A program made the translations under genes and the position numbers. A stretch of DNA of 64,000 bases from NCBI RefSeq assembly GCF_040869045.1, contig NC_090321.1, positions 136,081,689 to 136,145,688 on the forward strand. Direction: 5' to 3'. How positions within the stretch are numbered: the stretch's first letter is position 1; each line of letters opens with the position of its first letter. The DNA comes from Eurosta solidaginis (Eukaryota > Arthropoda > Insecta > Diptera > Tephritidae). Below, one piece after another: positions 11,886 to 23,735 of the stretch. Under the pieces are notes generated by a model. The model was not told the origin of the DNA. It ran no database searches and saw nothing but the letters and a program-made list of their open reading frames with translations.

Positions 11886-12720
11886 CCATGTATGTATGTA
11901 TTATTTGTTCCAAATATGAGCCAAATCGGACCACAAATACAATTTTTGTGAATATCTCTATCCTTGCGCCACCTAGCGGGGATTTGTTTCTTATTATTGC
12001 ATTGTCACCGGGTTGTGAACTATATTCCAAGTTTCAAGCTTCTAGCTTATCGGGAAGTTACTTAAATTTCAATTACAAAAAAGTGCTGTCCAACCAGCCT
12101 GTCATGTCAACCTACATAAAACCGTTTAAAAACATAAATAAATGGGTACCTATTAAAAGAATTACCTTCCCACTCCCACCAATGATCAAGCACAAATCGT
12201 TCTTGAATTGAGAACGAAAACTGTTAAATCGTTCGCGAAGCGTTAGAACGAAAAATCTTAAATCCAGCACAAATAATGCTTGAAATGAGCACAGAGGGTG
12301 TGCTTGGAAAACCTGTTCTTAAAGCAACCCCATCGGTCACGAAGTAAGAAAAGCCGTACTTAACAGACTTTTATCAACGAATTTTCTTAATTTTGAACTT
12401 GTTTCGTTCGTTTTAGAACGATTCTTTTCTCTGAATTCGCGCCCTGTTTAATTCCCCAAGATTTTGAAGTTTCCTTCCTAAATTATTTTACCGGATAATT
12501 TGCATTTAGACAACGCGGCAGCGGTGACACTTTAATGTCTTGGAGTAGTAAGTCGTGGTTGACGGTCAAAAGATTTTAACAGGACAAGTGACACGAGCAT
12601 TTCAGTTCATAATTTATCTGTGCGTTAGAGCCATTATTTTGTAATGACAAAGGCCTTCAATTATAAGTAGAAAACATGCATTAGGTAGCTGTTGCCCTTT
12701 TGGCCAAGAAGTGTTAGTAA
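11886..12720. repeat. Repeat E, right part (one tandem unit plus unique end)
   Basis: One 117-bp unit (GAGCCAAATCGGACC to CACCTAGCGGGG), then TTTCAAGCTTCTAGCTTATC and a segment directly repeated at 5453-6173. Together with 8144-8569 it appears to be one E copy split by the LINE. Confidence 0.7.
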
Positions 12721-13392
12721 TGGCTAGCTTTTCCGTCAGGGCCTTTTGATTTAGAAGGCCCTTTTAATGGCTTACTTACCCTCTGACTAGAACTTTGCGA
12801 GGTTATTCATACTAGTCAGTTTTTAAACAGTTCATTCACAAGCATTTTTTCTTCCATCCACCTTGTCTAAAAAGGTGCACCGCAAATTATCTAAGTGGTC
12901 GGAAAGCATCCGTTCAGTTTAAGAACCGATCTTCAAAACCATAAACAGGGGTGGTGTCCTATCCCTGAATTGTTAAATTTATACATATAAAATCTCCCAT
13001 TACCACGAGAACGAGCTATCAACATGGTAGCACGCCCTGCTCCTCAATAGACTAATAAGATACAACAATAAATTGATCTAACGCCACCTCCCAGAGAGCA
13101 GCTCTGTGAGCACGACGATTAGCTACGCCACCTACCAACTCAGCCGGTTTATCCATGTAAACATAAGTGTAATCCAACAGCTCAGACTCCGCCCGAGCGT
13201 CCCCGACCCGACTGATCTTACGACTATATTATAAAGCTAAGCGGTGCGCGCCGGATGGCTCGACGGCATCCTCCTTGACTTCGCCGTTACCTAGAGCTAG
13301 GACGAGACGAAAAAATTAAAAAACATGCATTTTATATTTCTTTCCAGGATTTAAAAATGAAAATTCCATTTATTCAAATGTATAAACTTAAA
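12721..13392. other. Unassigned repeat-derived spacer
   Basis: No gene recognised. A short stretch around 13130-13175 (CCTACCAACTCAGCCGGTT) recurs inverted at about 18086-18110, so this is also repeat-derived. Confidence 0.5.
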
Positions 13393-14440
13393 TCAATAAA
13401 TTAAATAACCCTTGGGGGATACTAGATCGGGTGGGTTCCCGAAAGCACCAATCCGAAGATGGTGCTTTGTGCCAGCAGCGGGCCAAAAGAGGGTGGCAAC
13501 GTGCCCGGTGTTACTATGTCGGAGTAGATGTCGCCGCCAATGACGAGGCGGATGGGCGTTGACGCGTAGAATTGGGGTACCGCCAGGCAAATATGCTCAT
13601 AAGGGGCGCGACGCTGGGATCGACATTATATGTTGGACTTAGGCGCCTAAAGTCATGGACGCAGACTGCGTGAGTTGTCACTCTTTGTCCATGTTTGCCC
13701 CAAAATCTGATAAAATAGACGGTTTCGCCGACGGCGTAGGTCGTCGGCAGTGCGAACTCTCGCGCCAGCCTGTGGTCGATCGTTGTGCGGGGGGAACAGG
13801 CGTCAACGAATGCGCGATTGAGGTGCAAACGTCCCCCGGTTTCCACCTTCACGACCGCAGTGGGTGCCAGAGCAGCCATTGGCCGAAGGGTTGGGCCGGC
13901 CGTGGTGCGGGCCGAATTGATTCCATTCCTGAAGGAACTATGGAGAGGTAGCTGGCGCGACCGAGTGGCCAGTCTGCCGTCTCGGGTTTCTTCTCTAAAA
14001 TTTCGTATAGCGCGTAGCTGGCGCGGACGAGGGGCCAATCTACGCTCGCGCTTCTCTACGCAGCGCCTCATCCGTCATTCCGTCGCCCACCTGTTGCGTC
14101 GTGGGCATCCTTTCTTATCCTTCTTCCTCCTTTTCCATGAACAGCTGATTCCAGCTTTTGGGCGGCTCTGGCTCGGACGACAAGTCAACCAACGAAAGGT
14201 ACAGCGTGGCACGATGGTTGCTACCATATCTTCGGCATTTGCCCTCACTCGTGCAGTCTCTGGCACGATGCACCATCGAAAGACAATTTTGGCAGAAGTT
14301 AGCTCTGATAATTTGGCGCAGTCGTTGCAGCGGGGACTTTGCGCGATAGATAGGGCACGATCTGATCGGATGCTGCGCGTAGCGAAGCGTAACGGGTCAT
14401 TCTATTCAGAGAAGGTGGAAGAAAAAATAAAGGAAACTCG
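13393..14440 (-). pseudogene. BEL/Pao gag-protease relic
   Basis: From 14330 downwards one minus-strand frame gives a zinc-knuckle pattern (FCQNCLSMVHRARDC, then GKCRR...NHRATL), as at the end of BEL/Pao gag. Further down (about 13860-13600) the frame reads TAVVKVETGGRLHLNRAF, then DACSPRTTIDHRLAREF. This matches the layout of the BEL/Pao aspartic protease, in which a DxGSxxS-type loop is followed by a helix; here the catalytic triad reads DACSP, so it is altered. GC content is well above the surroundings, as often seen for Pao-like coding DNA. RT and integrase are absent and frames are broken. Plus-strand open frames here are shadows. Confidence 0.7.
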
Positions 14441-15829
14441 TTGATTTATTATGACTGTGTCACGCGTTCGGTGGCGAGTAAGCCCTAATTTTATTAAATT
14501 AAATTTAGCGCATGAGTAGAGTGAACCTCGGCAGCTACCTAAGAAGATATTCATATCTCGCGTATGATATGTGCATGGCCTCTTTCAATGCGTTTTATGC
14601 GTATGGGTCTTTAGTGCCCTATTTTTATTTATTTTGTATCACCCGATTGCGTTTCAACTAGCTACGCATGCTAGTGCTGCAGAAAACTGAGCACTTAAGT
14701 TTTTCGGTACTCAGACTTCGGTACCGAACCGGGTAGAGGACATATTATACATAATGTCGTTGTAGTTAGTGCTTAAACACAACAACTTTCCTACCCGCCG
14801 CAAAAAATGTTTGGACAACAAAAATTGATACGAAAATAAGAAAAAATAAAAGGATCTTCATCTTGGACGAGGGAGAAATTTATGAAGTTGACCTTTTTTT
14901 TGTATGGCTCTTCTATTATTTGTTTAAAGTTTTTTTTCTAAATACGCTTGGAGTCCTTTCCCACATGGCACGGTTCCTGAACGGTGTTTGGATCCTATAC
15001 CGATTTGTCATAAACGGGGTTTTCGGTACGCGTATGCATCTTCTCCTACATGACTATCATCGTGTGTGCCAAAGTTAGGTAAACATATGTACATACGTTG
15101 GTATAAGTATACCAGCAGCCAGTGCACGGACTTTACCACTTTATTGGTAGGCCTACCAACTTTTGACCCATTTTCATTTTTTACTACACAAGCCCGAAAT
15201 CTACCAACATTTCAATATATTTGCATTGAGACCAAATATTGTTATCATTTGGTAAACGTATCTAATTGCACGCAAATATTTTCCTGCGCTGTTTTCATCA
15301 GTTTTTTTTTTGTTGTGACTAATTTTGAACGAAAATAAAAAAGTTTTAAGTAAACGATAACATACCGAAATCGGTGAATTTGTGGCAGTATTTTTGGTAC
15401 GTTGGAAGATTGTTGTTATAATTAGATATTTCGGTAAATTTTCGCCATTATTTCAAAATCACAATACAGAAAAAAGCAAGGCTCGAAGGACCATGAACAA
15501 TTGAGGTGACTCGATGGTAGAGGCACCACAATTGTATTTTCGATTATGTTGGAAATAAATAAAGGAAAAGAAAGGCAAGATATTTCTCGTTATAATATGG
15601 CTTTTATTTAATTGAAAGATGTAATTAGAACAAAATAATTTACCTTGTCTTAAAATGAAATATGGCGGGGCTCCCCGGGACGGTGATAGCTGTGGTTCGC
15701 TCGACAATCGCTGGAAAAGTAGACGATTGCGCTGTGGAGGACAGCCGTTGCACCGCGGGAAAAGTATCTGGTTTTAAGGGGAAGCTTCCCCAAACAGTTG
15801 TACCGGCATGCATGTATATGTGTACGGAC
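14441..15829. other. Unassigned region
   Basis: No gene recognised. A GC-richer patch at 15660-15800 contains open frames on both strands without recognisable motifs. Confidence 0.4.
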
Positions 15830-15897
15830 AACATAACCCTACATATGTACACATATACATGCATAACCCTACATATGTACACATATACATGCATGTA
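15830..15897. repeat. Two-copy 30-bp tandem repeat
   Basis: CATAACCCTACATATGTACA is followed by CATATACATG, repeated twice, with an internal palindrome TACATATGTA. Confidence 0.85.
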
Positions 15898-16339
15898 GAC
15901 GAACTAGTTGTCGATAAATTTGTGCTATTAGGGTGGGGCGAGTTAGTAAGAATTTAGGCTTAAGACCTAGACAAGAATCACAAAATTAGTTGATTACCAC
16001 GCCCACTTTCAATATACAAATGAAAAATATACTTATAGGAAACATACAACTTCGCGATCTGTTCATTTACCGATTAATGCTCATAAAAATTCATAGCAGA
16101 CCCGGCAGACGTTGTTCTGCCCTAAATTTGGTCAATGTGCATACATTTTAAGCTTTTTCTTGTCTAACTCTGCCCTCCCCACCTCTTCTACTTTTTCCTA
16201 ATCCTTTTGTTCACTCCACCCTCCGTCTTTTTCGCTTCATCTATTTCTATTTTCGTCTCATTCTATCTCTTTCTCAGTCTCCCTCTCTTTCTCTTCTCTC
16301 AAATTCTTCTCATTCTTCCCCTTATAACCAGTCCCAAAG

Positions 16340-16440
16340 GGTGGTATGTATTTTGTTCCAGTCCCATTCCGAGTCCCAATCCAGGTCGCACTCCGAGTCT
16401 CAGTCCCAGTCCTAGTCCTAATCCCAGTCCCAGTCTGTCT
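16340..16440. repeat. Degenerate CAGTCC hexamer tract
   Basis: About 15 imperfect (C/T)(A/C)(G/A)TCC units. A related tract sits at 33440-33515, and both are preceded by CT-rich TCTTTCTC-like sequence, so they belong to one dispersed repeat. Confidence 0.75.
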
Positions 16441-16462
16441 CTGGTCTGCTTCCTGGAAAAAA

Positions 16463-16644
16463 GGATGGTAAATACAAGTATAGTCAAATTTATATACCAA
16501 TTTCAGGCAAACCGCACGTAGGTAAATAGGTATGTGGGTATTATTAATTCTCAAAAGGATGGTAAATACAAGTATAGTCAAATTTATATACCAATTTCAG
16601 GCAAACCGAACGTAGGTAAATAGGTATGTGGGTATTATTAATTC
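16463..16644. repeat. Two-copy tandem duplication, about 94 bp
   Basis: GGATGGTAAATACAAGTATA begins each copy (about 16463 and 16557) and GTGGGTATTATTAATTC ends each. The copies differ at one or two positions, so the duplication is recent. A diverged relative follows the CAGTCC tract at 33620-33720. Confidence 0.85.
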
Positions 16645-16724
16645 ATGTCTTAATTTCGGCTTCGCATGCATATTTATCAGTGTTGCTAGGTTGATGCCAC
16701 TAAATCTAATATCACAATGAAAAT

Positions 16725-17330
16725 TACTTTAGCGCTCTCAGCAACAGCTTTCATTTGAATCCATATTACCCACACATTCTAGGGGTATCCGGGTGCACGT
16801 GTTGGCCTATATCTGGAGACCCTAGTCACCCATGGGTATGACAATTATCCTCTACCAAAGCACTCATCAACAGCTTTCATTTGTTATCCATATTATATAA
16901 ACACTGTCTAGGGGTATACGGACCCACGTTTTGGCCTATATATGTATATCTCAAGACCTTAGTCACCCAGGGGTATGAAAATTACCCTCTACTAAAGCAC
17001 TCACCAACAGCTTTCATTTGTTATCTGTATTGTATAAACACATTCTGGGGTACCCAGGCCTATATCTCGAGACCCTAGTCACCCAGGGGTATGAAAATTA
17101 CCCTCTACTAAAGCACTCATCAAAGCTTTCATTTATTATCTATATTGTATAAACACATTCTGTGGTACCCGGGCCTATATCTCGAGACCCTAGTCACCCA
17201 GAGGTATGAAAATTACCCTCTACTAAAGCACCCATCAACAGCTTTCATTTGATATCCATATTCTATAAACACATTCTAGGGGTACCCGGGTCCACGTTTT
17301 GGCCTATATCTCGAGACCCTGTGCGTCGAT
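16725..17330. repeat. Satellite array, about 110-140 bp unit
   Basis: Five units are marked by CAGCTTTCATTTG at about 16744, 16868, 17010, 17118 and 17238, with TTCTAGGGGTA, TTTTGGCCTATATCTCGAG and CCCTAGTCACCCA in between. The stretch CTTTCATTTGATA-CCATAT-AAACACATTCTAG also occurs in the DINE satellite, so the two arrays appear related. Confidence 0.85.
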
Positions 17331-18399
17331 CACAAACAAACCTATGTGCAAACCACCAATTGAGGTATACGCAACTTATGTGAAAGTTTGAACAAAATCG
17401 ACCGGCGCATCTCTTCAAGCACCGGCTACAAACTAACACACATTTTAGGCTTTCTTTTTATATATAAGATTAATGGATTGAGGGTGATCAACTTGTCCGA
17501 AATATTGCCATATCCAGCTCAAAGTTTAAGCATTAAAAGATCCCTAAAGTTACATCGTTGTCACCCAATCAAACTAGATGGATACTTGTGGAAAAATTTA
17601 AAATGTTACTCAAAATTCGCCGAAAGATGTAGAACGAAAAACACGACTTGCAACCAATGTTAAGAGAGTGCTGTCCCCTTGAACGAAGGCAGCGATGAAG
17701 CACCTAGTGAAGTTGATAATATTCCAGCCACTCTTAAAAACTGTCTAAGAACGTAGAAATTGGAGGCATCTTTTGCAAAAGGCAATACAAATTTTTCCGT
17801 CCATTTATTAAAAGATTTTTTGTAATAATGAAGAAAATTTCCATGCATATTAGAAAAGTTTCAATTATTGTTTTGAAAAAGAGATTCCTATGGCGAAAAA
17901 TTTTTCCCATTTCGGAAAAAAAATTTTCATTGTAGAATCGATATCAGGTCGCAGATTTTCAGCGTTAGGATGGCTTTGTGGAGTTGTTTGCTGGGATGCT
18001 GCGCTTTGGAATATATTGATAGCAGCGTTCACCCTGCGTGACCTACTCAATGTGGATTAGACTTTGGACTTATGTTTATCTGTATCAACCGGCTGAGTTG
18101 GTAGGTTGCGTTTCGTCGTGCTTATGGAGTTGCTTCCTTATCCCTCTAGGATACGGCGTTAAATCAAGCGGTTGTTTGCTGGAATGCCCCGCTTGAGTTT
18201 TTCAGTCTGAAATTTATGTTGGTGTTAATGGCGTTAAGCGCAGAAGAAGTAATATATGAGGTATAAAAATATGCGCTCTTTAGAACAGAAAATATATAAA
18301 TGCATTGATATCGAACAAAAAGCGCATACCTACCTTGCAGTCAACCCAACTAGTTTAATACTAAAAGAATGGAAGTTTTCCATATTTCCAACTAGCTAG
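17331..18399. other. Unassigned region
   Basis: No gene recognised. Open frames at 17388-17663 (plus) and 17865-18050 (minus) lack motifs. The part near 18086-18110 shares an inverted stretch with 13130-13175. Confidence 0.4.
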
Positions 18400-19035
18400 A
18401 GCTGCGTATTTTTAAACGGTTTTATTAGGCTTGACTTGACAGGCCGTTGTCAGCGAATTTTGTAATTACAATTTAAGGAACTTCTCGATAAGCTACAAGC
18501 TTGAAACTTGGACTATAGTTCAGAACCCGATGTCAGTGCAATAATAAGATAAAAAAGCTCCGATAGGTGGCGCATGGATCGGATATTCAAAAAAATTATA
18601 TTTGTGGTCCGATTTGGCTCAAAATTTGGAACACATAATACATATATGAACAGAAAGCGACCTGTGAAAAAAATCTCCGCTAGGTGGCGCAGGTATCGAG
18701 ATATTCAAAAAAATCGTAGTTGTGCTCCGATTAGGCTCATATTTTGATCACATATTACATACATGAATAGAAAGCGACACATGAAAAAATCGCCGCCAGG
18801 TAGCGCAAGTATCGAGGATTTAACAAAAACACATTTGTGGTCCGATTTGGCTCATATTTGGACCACATATTACGTACAAAAATACAAATCGTTTTATGAA
18901 AAAAAAACCTGCTAGGTGCGGCAAGGATCAAGATATTAAAAATACTCCTATTTTTGGTCCGATTTGGCTCATATTTCGAACAAATATTACATACAGTCCG
19001 GTAGAAGTGACATCAAAATACTTTGGAGTTCGAGA
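18400..19035. repeat. Repeat E, inverted copy with four about 117-bp units
   Basis: Reverse complement of the E end at 12000-12120 (AAACGGTTTTATTAGG, TTGTAATTACAATTTAAGG, CAAGCTTGAAACTTGG). It is followed by four units marked GATTTGGCTCA or GATTAGGCTCA at about 18606, 18727, 18844 and 18961, then GAAGTGACATCAAAATA, which is the outer E end seen inverted at 8164. The gypsy LTR begins immediately after, so the retrotransposon inserted at or near the end of this E copy. Confidence 0.75.
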
Positions 19036-19038
19036 AGG

Positions 19039-19707
19039 TATAATGTACGGCTTCGCTAACCGTACTCCAAAACTCACCCTCGATCACCTGCATATTGTTC
19101 TTGGAGGGCGCCGCCTCTAGATGGTGGCCATTGTATACTTGATAGCGTCAATTACGGGGCGCTCTCCTACGCCATTTATAGAAACTCGTAAATTAAATCA
19201 AAACGCTTCTACTTTTTAATTAATAATCACTTTTTATTTTAGAAAATTACTGTGCAAAATATAGTTATATAGATAATTAAATCTTATTCTTTTTTTAAGA
19301 TATTTCCCGGACTCCTATGTTTCACGCTTGACAAATTTATAATAATGGCGGTGAAACATAAAAATGCCGATGGCACTATTGGGATTCATCATTTTTATAT
19401 TCCATTATATACACCATACTGTCTTACACATCGTATTACAATAGCTGACTACTTATTGGAATAGGCTATGAACATGTTTCCTACTCTTTCTGACAAAGTG
19501 CACCATTCACAATGTCACATCTTACATTGTCCGCAATGGCGTTGCCAGATGTGTCGTTATGTATAAAATGGGGAATTTTATCACTACATCACCCTTTTTG
19601 GGGAAAAGAAGAATTGACAAAGTGATAAATTTTGTCACATTCTTCTTTGGCCAAAAAAATATAAAAATTGTTGCGAACAAAGGAATATATATTTATATTA
19701 GGGTGTA
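19039..19707 (-). repeat. LTR 1 of mdg1/412-like gypsy element (3' LTR of copy 1)
   Basis: The sequence from TATAATGTACGGCTTCGC to GGGTGTA is repeated at 26344-27020 with a few percent divergence and an 8-bp indel near 19171. On the coding (minus) strand the LTR is preceded by a polypurine tract and, at the other end of the element, followed by a primer binding site. Those two marks set the ends; the ends are TA...TA rather than TG...CA, so the exact edges are uncertain by a few bases. Confidence 0.75.
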
Positions 19708-19719
19708 CCTCCCCTTTTT
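19708..19719 (-). promoter_or_regulatory. Polypurine tract, gypsy copy 1
   Basis: AAAAAGGGGAGG on the minus strand, directly upstream of the inferred 3' LTR and about 415 bases after the pol stop. It would prime plus-strand DNA synthesis. An identical tract occurs at 27021-27032 in copy 2. Confidence 0.75.
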
Positions 19720-20134
19720 AATTCGTTGGTTCGGAACCATTTTTATGACTGATTATTACAAATGAACTTAGAAGTAAAAATACTCAAATGTTATTTACAT
19801 TCATGTTTGTTTACTGGTAGGAACTAGAAAGTTATTGGCGAGGATATTAATTTCAATTTAAATTAGTAAAATACTTTGTATGTTTGTTTTGTTTGAATTT
19901 TCTTTTGTAAATAGTTACATTGTAATATATATTAGATTTGTTAAAGTTTTACATTTTTAGTCTTTGCTGTTTTGAAATATGTTTTTGAATATACAAAATT
20001 TTGTGCTTTTTTTTGTTTTTTTTTGTTTTAACAATTTTTTTGTTTTGCCTTCGTGGCTGCTTAAATGCTAGCAAGTAAAATTTGGATATGTTTTTTAATC
20101 AAATTTAAAGTTTAGTCAGAGTATTAAAGTATTG

Positions 20135-23100
20135 TTAATTTACTTTACTTAGGCGATTTTTATGTACTACTTTTACTTTGTTTTTAACTTCATCAAAAAT
20201 AGTTACATTAGGTTCGTTAATTTTAGTTATAATAAAAGGACCTTGATAAATATTTTCGTGCTTATGATGTGGTTCTTTTTGTAAAAGTACTTTATCTCCG
20301 ATTTTTACAACTAAAGGGCGTACCGTTTTATCATACAGATTTTTAATTTGTAATTTATTTTTATTAATTAGATTTTGTGCCACTTTGTGCGTTTTCTGCA
20401 TCCTAAACTTAACTTCTTTGGCATAGTTCTCGACATTATAAATTGGGTCAATTGTTTCTTTACTTAATTCATTAGGCAAAGTTGCCTTTTTCCCAAAGAC
20501 TAACTCGTAAGGCGAAAATTGGTTGTCGAAAACTGTGCTACTCGTAGTATTGTGTAGGAAAGTAAAGTATTTTAAATAAACATCCCAATCAGAAAAAGTG
20601 TCTTTTAAATATGCACGTAAGTATTCATTAAAAACCTTATGATTACGTTCAATCGTGCCAACAGTTTCATGATGGTATGCAGTTGAAAAATTATGTTGAA
20701 TATTTAAAAGCTTTGTTAATTCTTCGAATAATTCATTTTTAAATTCAGTACCTAAATCTGATTTGTCTGGTACAGCGACTGTTACCAGGTATTTAGTCAT
20801 GTCGCAAATCATGGTAAGTGCGAACTTGTTACCATATTTGGACTCAGGTAGGGGTCCTATTGTGTCAATTACTAATATATCAAATGGTTTACAAGGAGTT
20901 GGTGTTAAAACAAGTTCTTCTTTTGTTTTAGGTTTTACCTTGTTTAAAAGACAATCTTTACAATTTTTGATATATTTCGATATATCACGAGTCATGTTCT
21001 TCCAATAAAATTTTGTTCGCAATTTTGAGTAAAGTCTTTTCATTCCGCAATGTCCACCAGAAATGGGATCATTATGGTAAATTTTCGTAAGTTTTAATTT
21101 TGTATCTTCATCTGTTACTGTCTCCACTGGATCTGTTAGTATAATTTCTAATGATTTTAAAATTTTATTTCCAATATTTTTGAAATTTGTGATAGTATAA
21201 CGTTCGAACATTATATCGTTTTTAGGCCATTCAATCTGCTTAATTTTGCGTTTGCCGGCTTCTGATTCAAGCCTCGAAAGTAATTTCTCTAAAGTCATTA
21301 TTTCGTTAACAAGCTCAAAACTAAGTAACTCGAGTTTCTTATGTTTAATATGCGCAAAAATTCTTAAATTTGTTGTTTTATTATTTTTATCGTACGTAAT
21401 TACAGATCTTATTCGTAGAATCTTTTTTGAAAAATTGAATGAAAATTTGTCGTAGACATGTAAAGTAAGTTGTTTTTCGTCGTTTTTGTCCGTTTTCCTA
21501 TGTAAATTTTTGTCGTTTGCCTTTTTTGTCATGGCTCTTGTCTGTACTGCCAAAATGTGTTTGTTAGCTCCTTTAATCTCATCGATTGTTATACGCGATA
21601 GAGTATCAGCACAAACGTTTGATTTACCTTTTATATATACAATAGTAAAGTTATATTCAGATAGTTCTAGTCTTATTCTTGAAAGTTTTGAAGATGGGTC
21701 TTTCATGTTGAATAAGTATACTAGAGGTCTATGGTCTGATTTTACAATAAAATGGGTACCATACACATATGGTCGAAATTGCTTGATTGCAAAGTAAATA
21801 GCTAAAAGCTCTAATTCTATAATGGGTTTTTTCTGTTCAGCTTTATTAAATGCTTTAGAAGCGAAACAAATTGGTAAATCACTACCTTGCTGTTCTTGAC
21901 TTAAAATAGCGCCACATCCAGTTGTGGAAGCATCAACAGTGATAATGAATTGTTTAGTAAAATCTGGATATTGAAGTAATTTTGGTGAAAGTAACGCTGC
22001 TTTCAAAGATAAAAATGCTCTTTCGCACTCAACATCCCATACGAATTCAACTCTTTTTCTGCTTAATTGGTTCAGAGGCGCTGCCAGAGACGCAAAATTA
22101 GGTATAAACCGTCTGTAATAGTTTGCAAACGCGACATATCGTCGTACCGCGTCTTTGTCAGTCGGTTTTGTATACTTTTTAATTGCGTTTATTTTAGAGT
22201 CGTCTGGCAACAAACCTTTGGCTGAACATTTATGACCTAAAAATGTAACTTATGGTCGTAAAAAGTTGCATTTTTTGGGTTAAGTTTGAGATTGAAAGAT
22301 CTACAAGTATCGAAGACTTTTGAAAGATTTTTGATGTGGTGTGCTTCACTACACCCTATGACGATAATATCGTCGACGTACAAAAATGCGACATTGGGTG
22401 GTATACCCGAAAAAGCTATTGTCATCATTCGTGAGAACGAATTTGGTGCTATATTTAAGCCAAATGGAAGAACTTTCCATCTAAATGCGCCACGGTCAGT
22501 GATGAAAGACGTAATGTCACGAGAATCAGGATGCAAGGGGATTTGATGAAATCCTGAAAAAAGATCTAATATGGAAAAATACTTTGCTCTACCCAGATTG
22601 TCTAAAATATCGTCAACTCTAGCTAGTGGGAATTTATCAGCAATGAGTTTTTTGTTTACCGCGCTAAAATCTACGCACATACGATATGCTTTTTGACCAT
22701 TAGTATTTTTCTTTGGGACTACAATCAAAGGACCATTGTAATTCGAATAACTGGGTTCAATCAAATCATTGTCTAATAACTTATTTACTTGGCGATTTAT
22801 TTCTTCGCGTTGAGAGTATGGCAATCTATAATTTTTAAAATATACCGGATCGTTGTCTGTCAATCTTAGTTTTTGCTCGTAAAAGTTATTTAAAGTCATT
22901 TTGTCCGTGTCAAGAGCGAAAATGTCGGCATAGTCTATGCAAAGGTCAATTAATTTACTATGAGCATGTTGAGGTATTTGATTTTTTAAAATCGAAATTA
23001 GTTTTTTCGTACGTTTGTCTTCTGTTTCTGTCTTGTTAATTGTATAAACATTATAGTTTGAAAGTTTTTCTGTCCTAATACTTTTTCTCTTCACATACTT

Positions 23101-23735
23101 TATATCATCCGTGGTATTTATAACTTTAATTATAGGGTTACTGGAATTAACAATGCACCTAGCTGTGAAAACACCTTTTTCAATTTCCTGCGAGTCCACG
23201 AAAAGTGGATCGGATGAATCTCCTAAATCAAAAAGTCTGAATATTTCACATCTTGGTGGAATGATACAACTGTCGCTTTCTGTTCCGTGCAGGATTGGTA
23301 TCGCGACCTTTTCATTACCTACCCAAAAGGAAATACTATTTCTTTCATAATTAATAATGCATTTGTTAATTTTCAGAAAATCTTTACCCAGTATGCCAGC
23401 GGATGGAATATTAAAGTCTTCATTTATTACATGTAAAGTACATATTTAATGTTTAATAGAAAAGTTAGAAAAATTTAAATTTGCTGTAATTTTACCTAAA
23501 GTGGAAACTGAATTTGAAGTGACACCGGTAATGTTAATAATGTCGTTCGTATTTAAGGCAATATTTCTGTCTAGACATGATATTTTTATTAAGGAAATGT
23601 CCGCTTGAGTGTCTACTAGGAAAGAACAAAATTTTTGTGACTCGTTTAGTTGTAATTCTATGAAATCAGAGTAATTTAAATATAAACAATAGATGGCTAT
23701 TGGTGAGGGAAGTTCGCTTACTCGCTTAATTCGTC
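20135..23735 (-). pseudogene. pol: pol of gypsy copy 1 (PR-RT-RNase H-integrase), broken
   Basis: PR: LVDTQADISLIK and AGILGKDFL. RT: LDLFSGFHQIPLHP, LPFGLNIAPNSF and catalytic YVDDIIV (frame ends at 22237). RNase H-integrase frame 22213-20135 (692 residues): RNase H Asp94, with ADTLSR near 202; integrase zinc ligands His380, His388, Cys418, Cys421; catalytic Asp450, Asp486, Glu522. The first two Asp are only 36 apart, where relatives have about 55-62, so part of the core is missing. The C-terminal region after residue 640 is basic, with no chromodomain. Breaks: a TAA within a 9-base insertion in PR (23446-23448) and a frameshift in an A-run near 22280. PR is in the -1 frame relative to gag. 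Confidence 0.9.

Noticed and set aside
5453..12720. The direct repeats 5453-6173 and 12052-12720 as LTRs of the gypsy pol relic between them
   Set aside because: They contain LINE RT fragments, lack TG...CA ends, primer site and polypurine tract, and one belongs to a larger repeat E with its own array.
13785..14444. 219-residue plus-strand frame
   Set aside because: It is antisense to the BEL/Pao relic, which has recognisable zinc-knuckle and protease motifs. High GC explains the long shadow.
15830..15897. Telomere-like CCCTA repeats
   Set aside because: Only two CATAACCCTA units within a 30-bp tandem duplication; dipterans lack this telomere type.
16258..16581. RTGTG-type repeat protein on the minus strand
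   Set aside because: Translation of a CAGTCC simple repeat; no evidence of coding.
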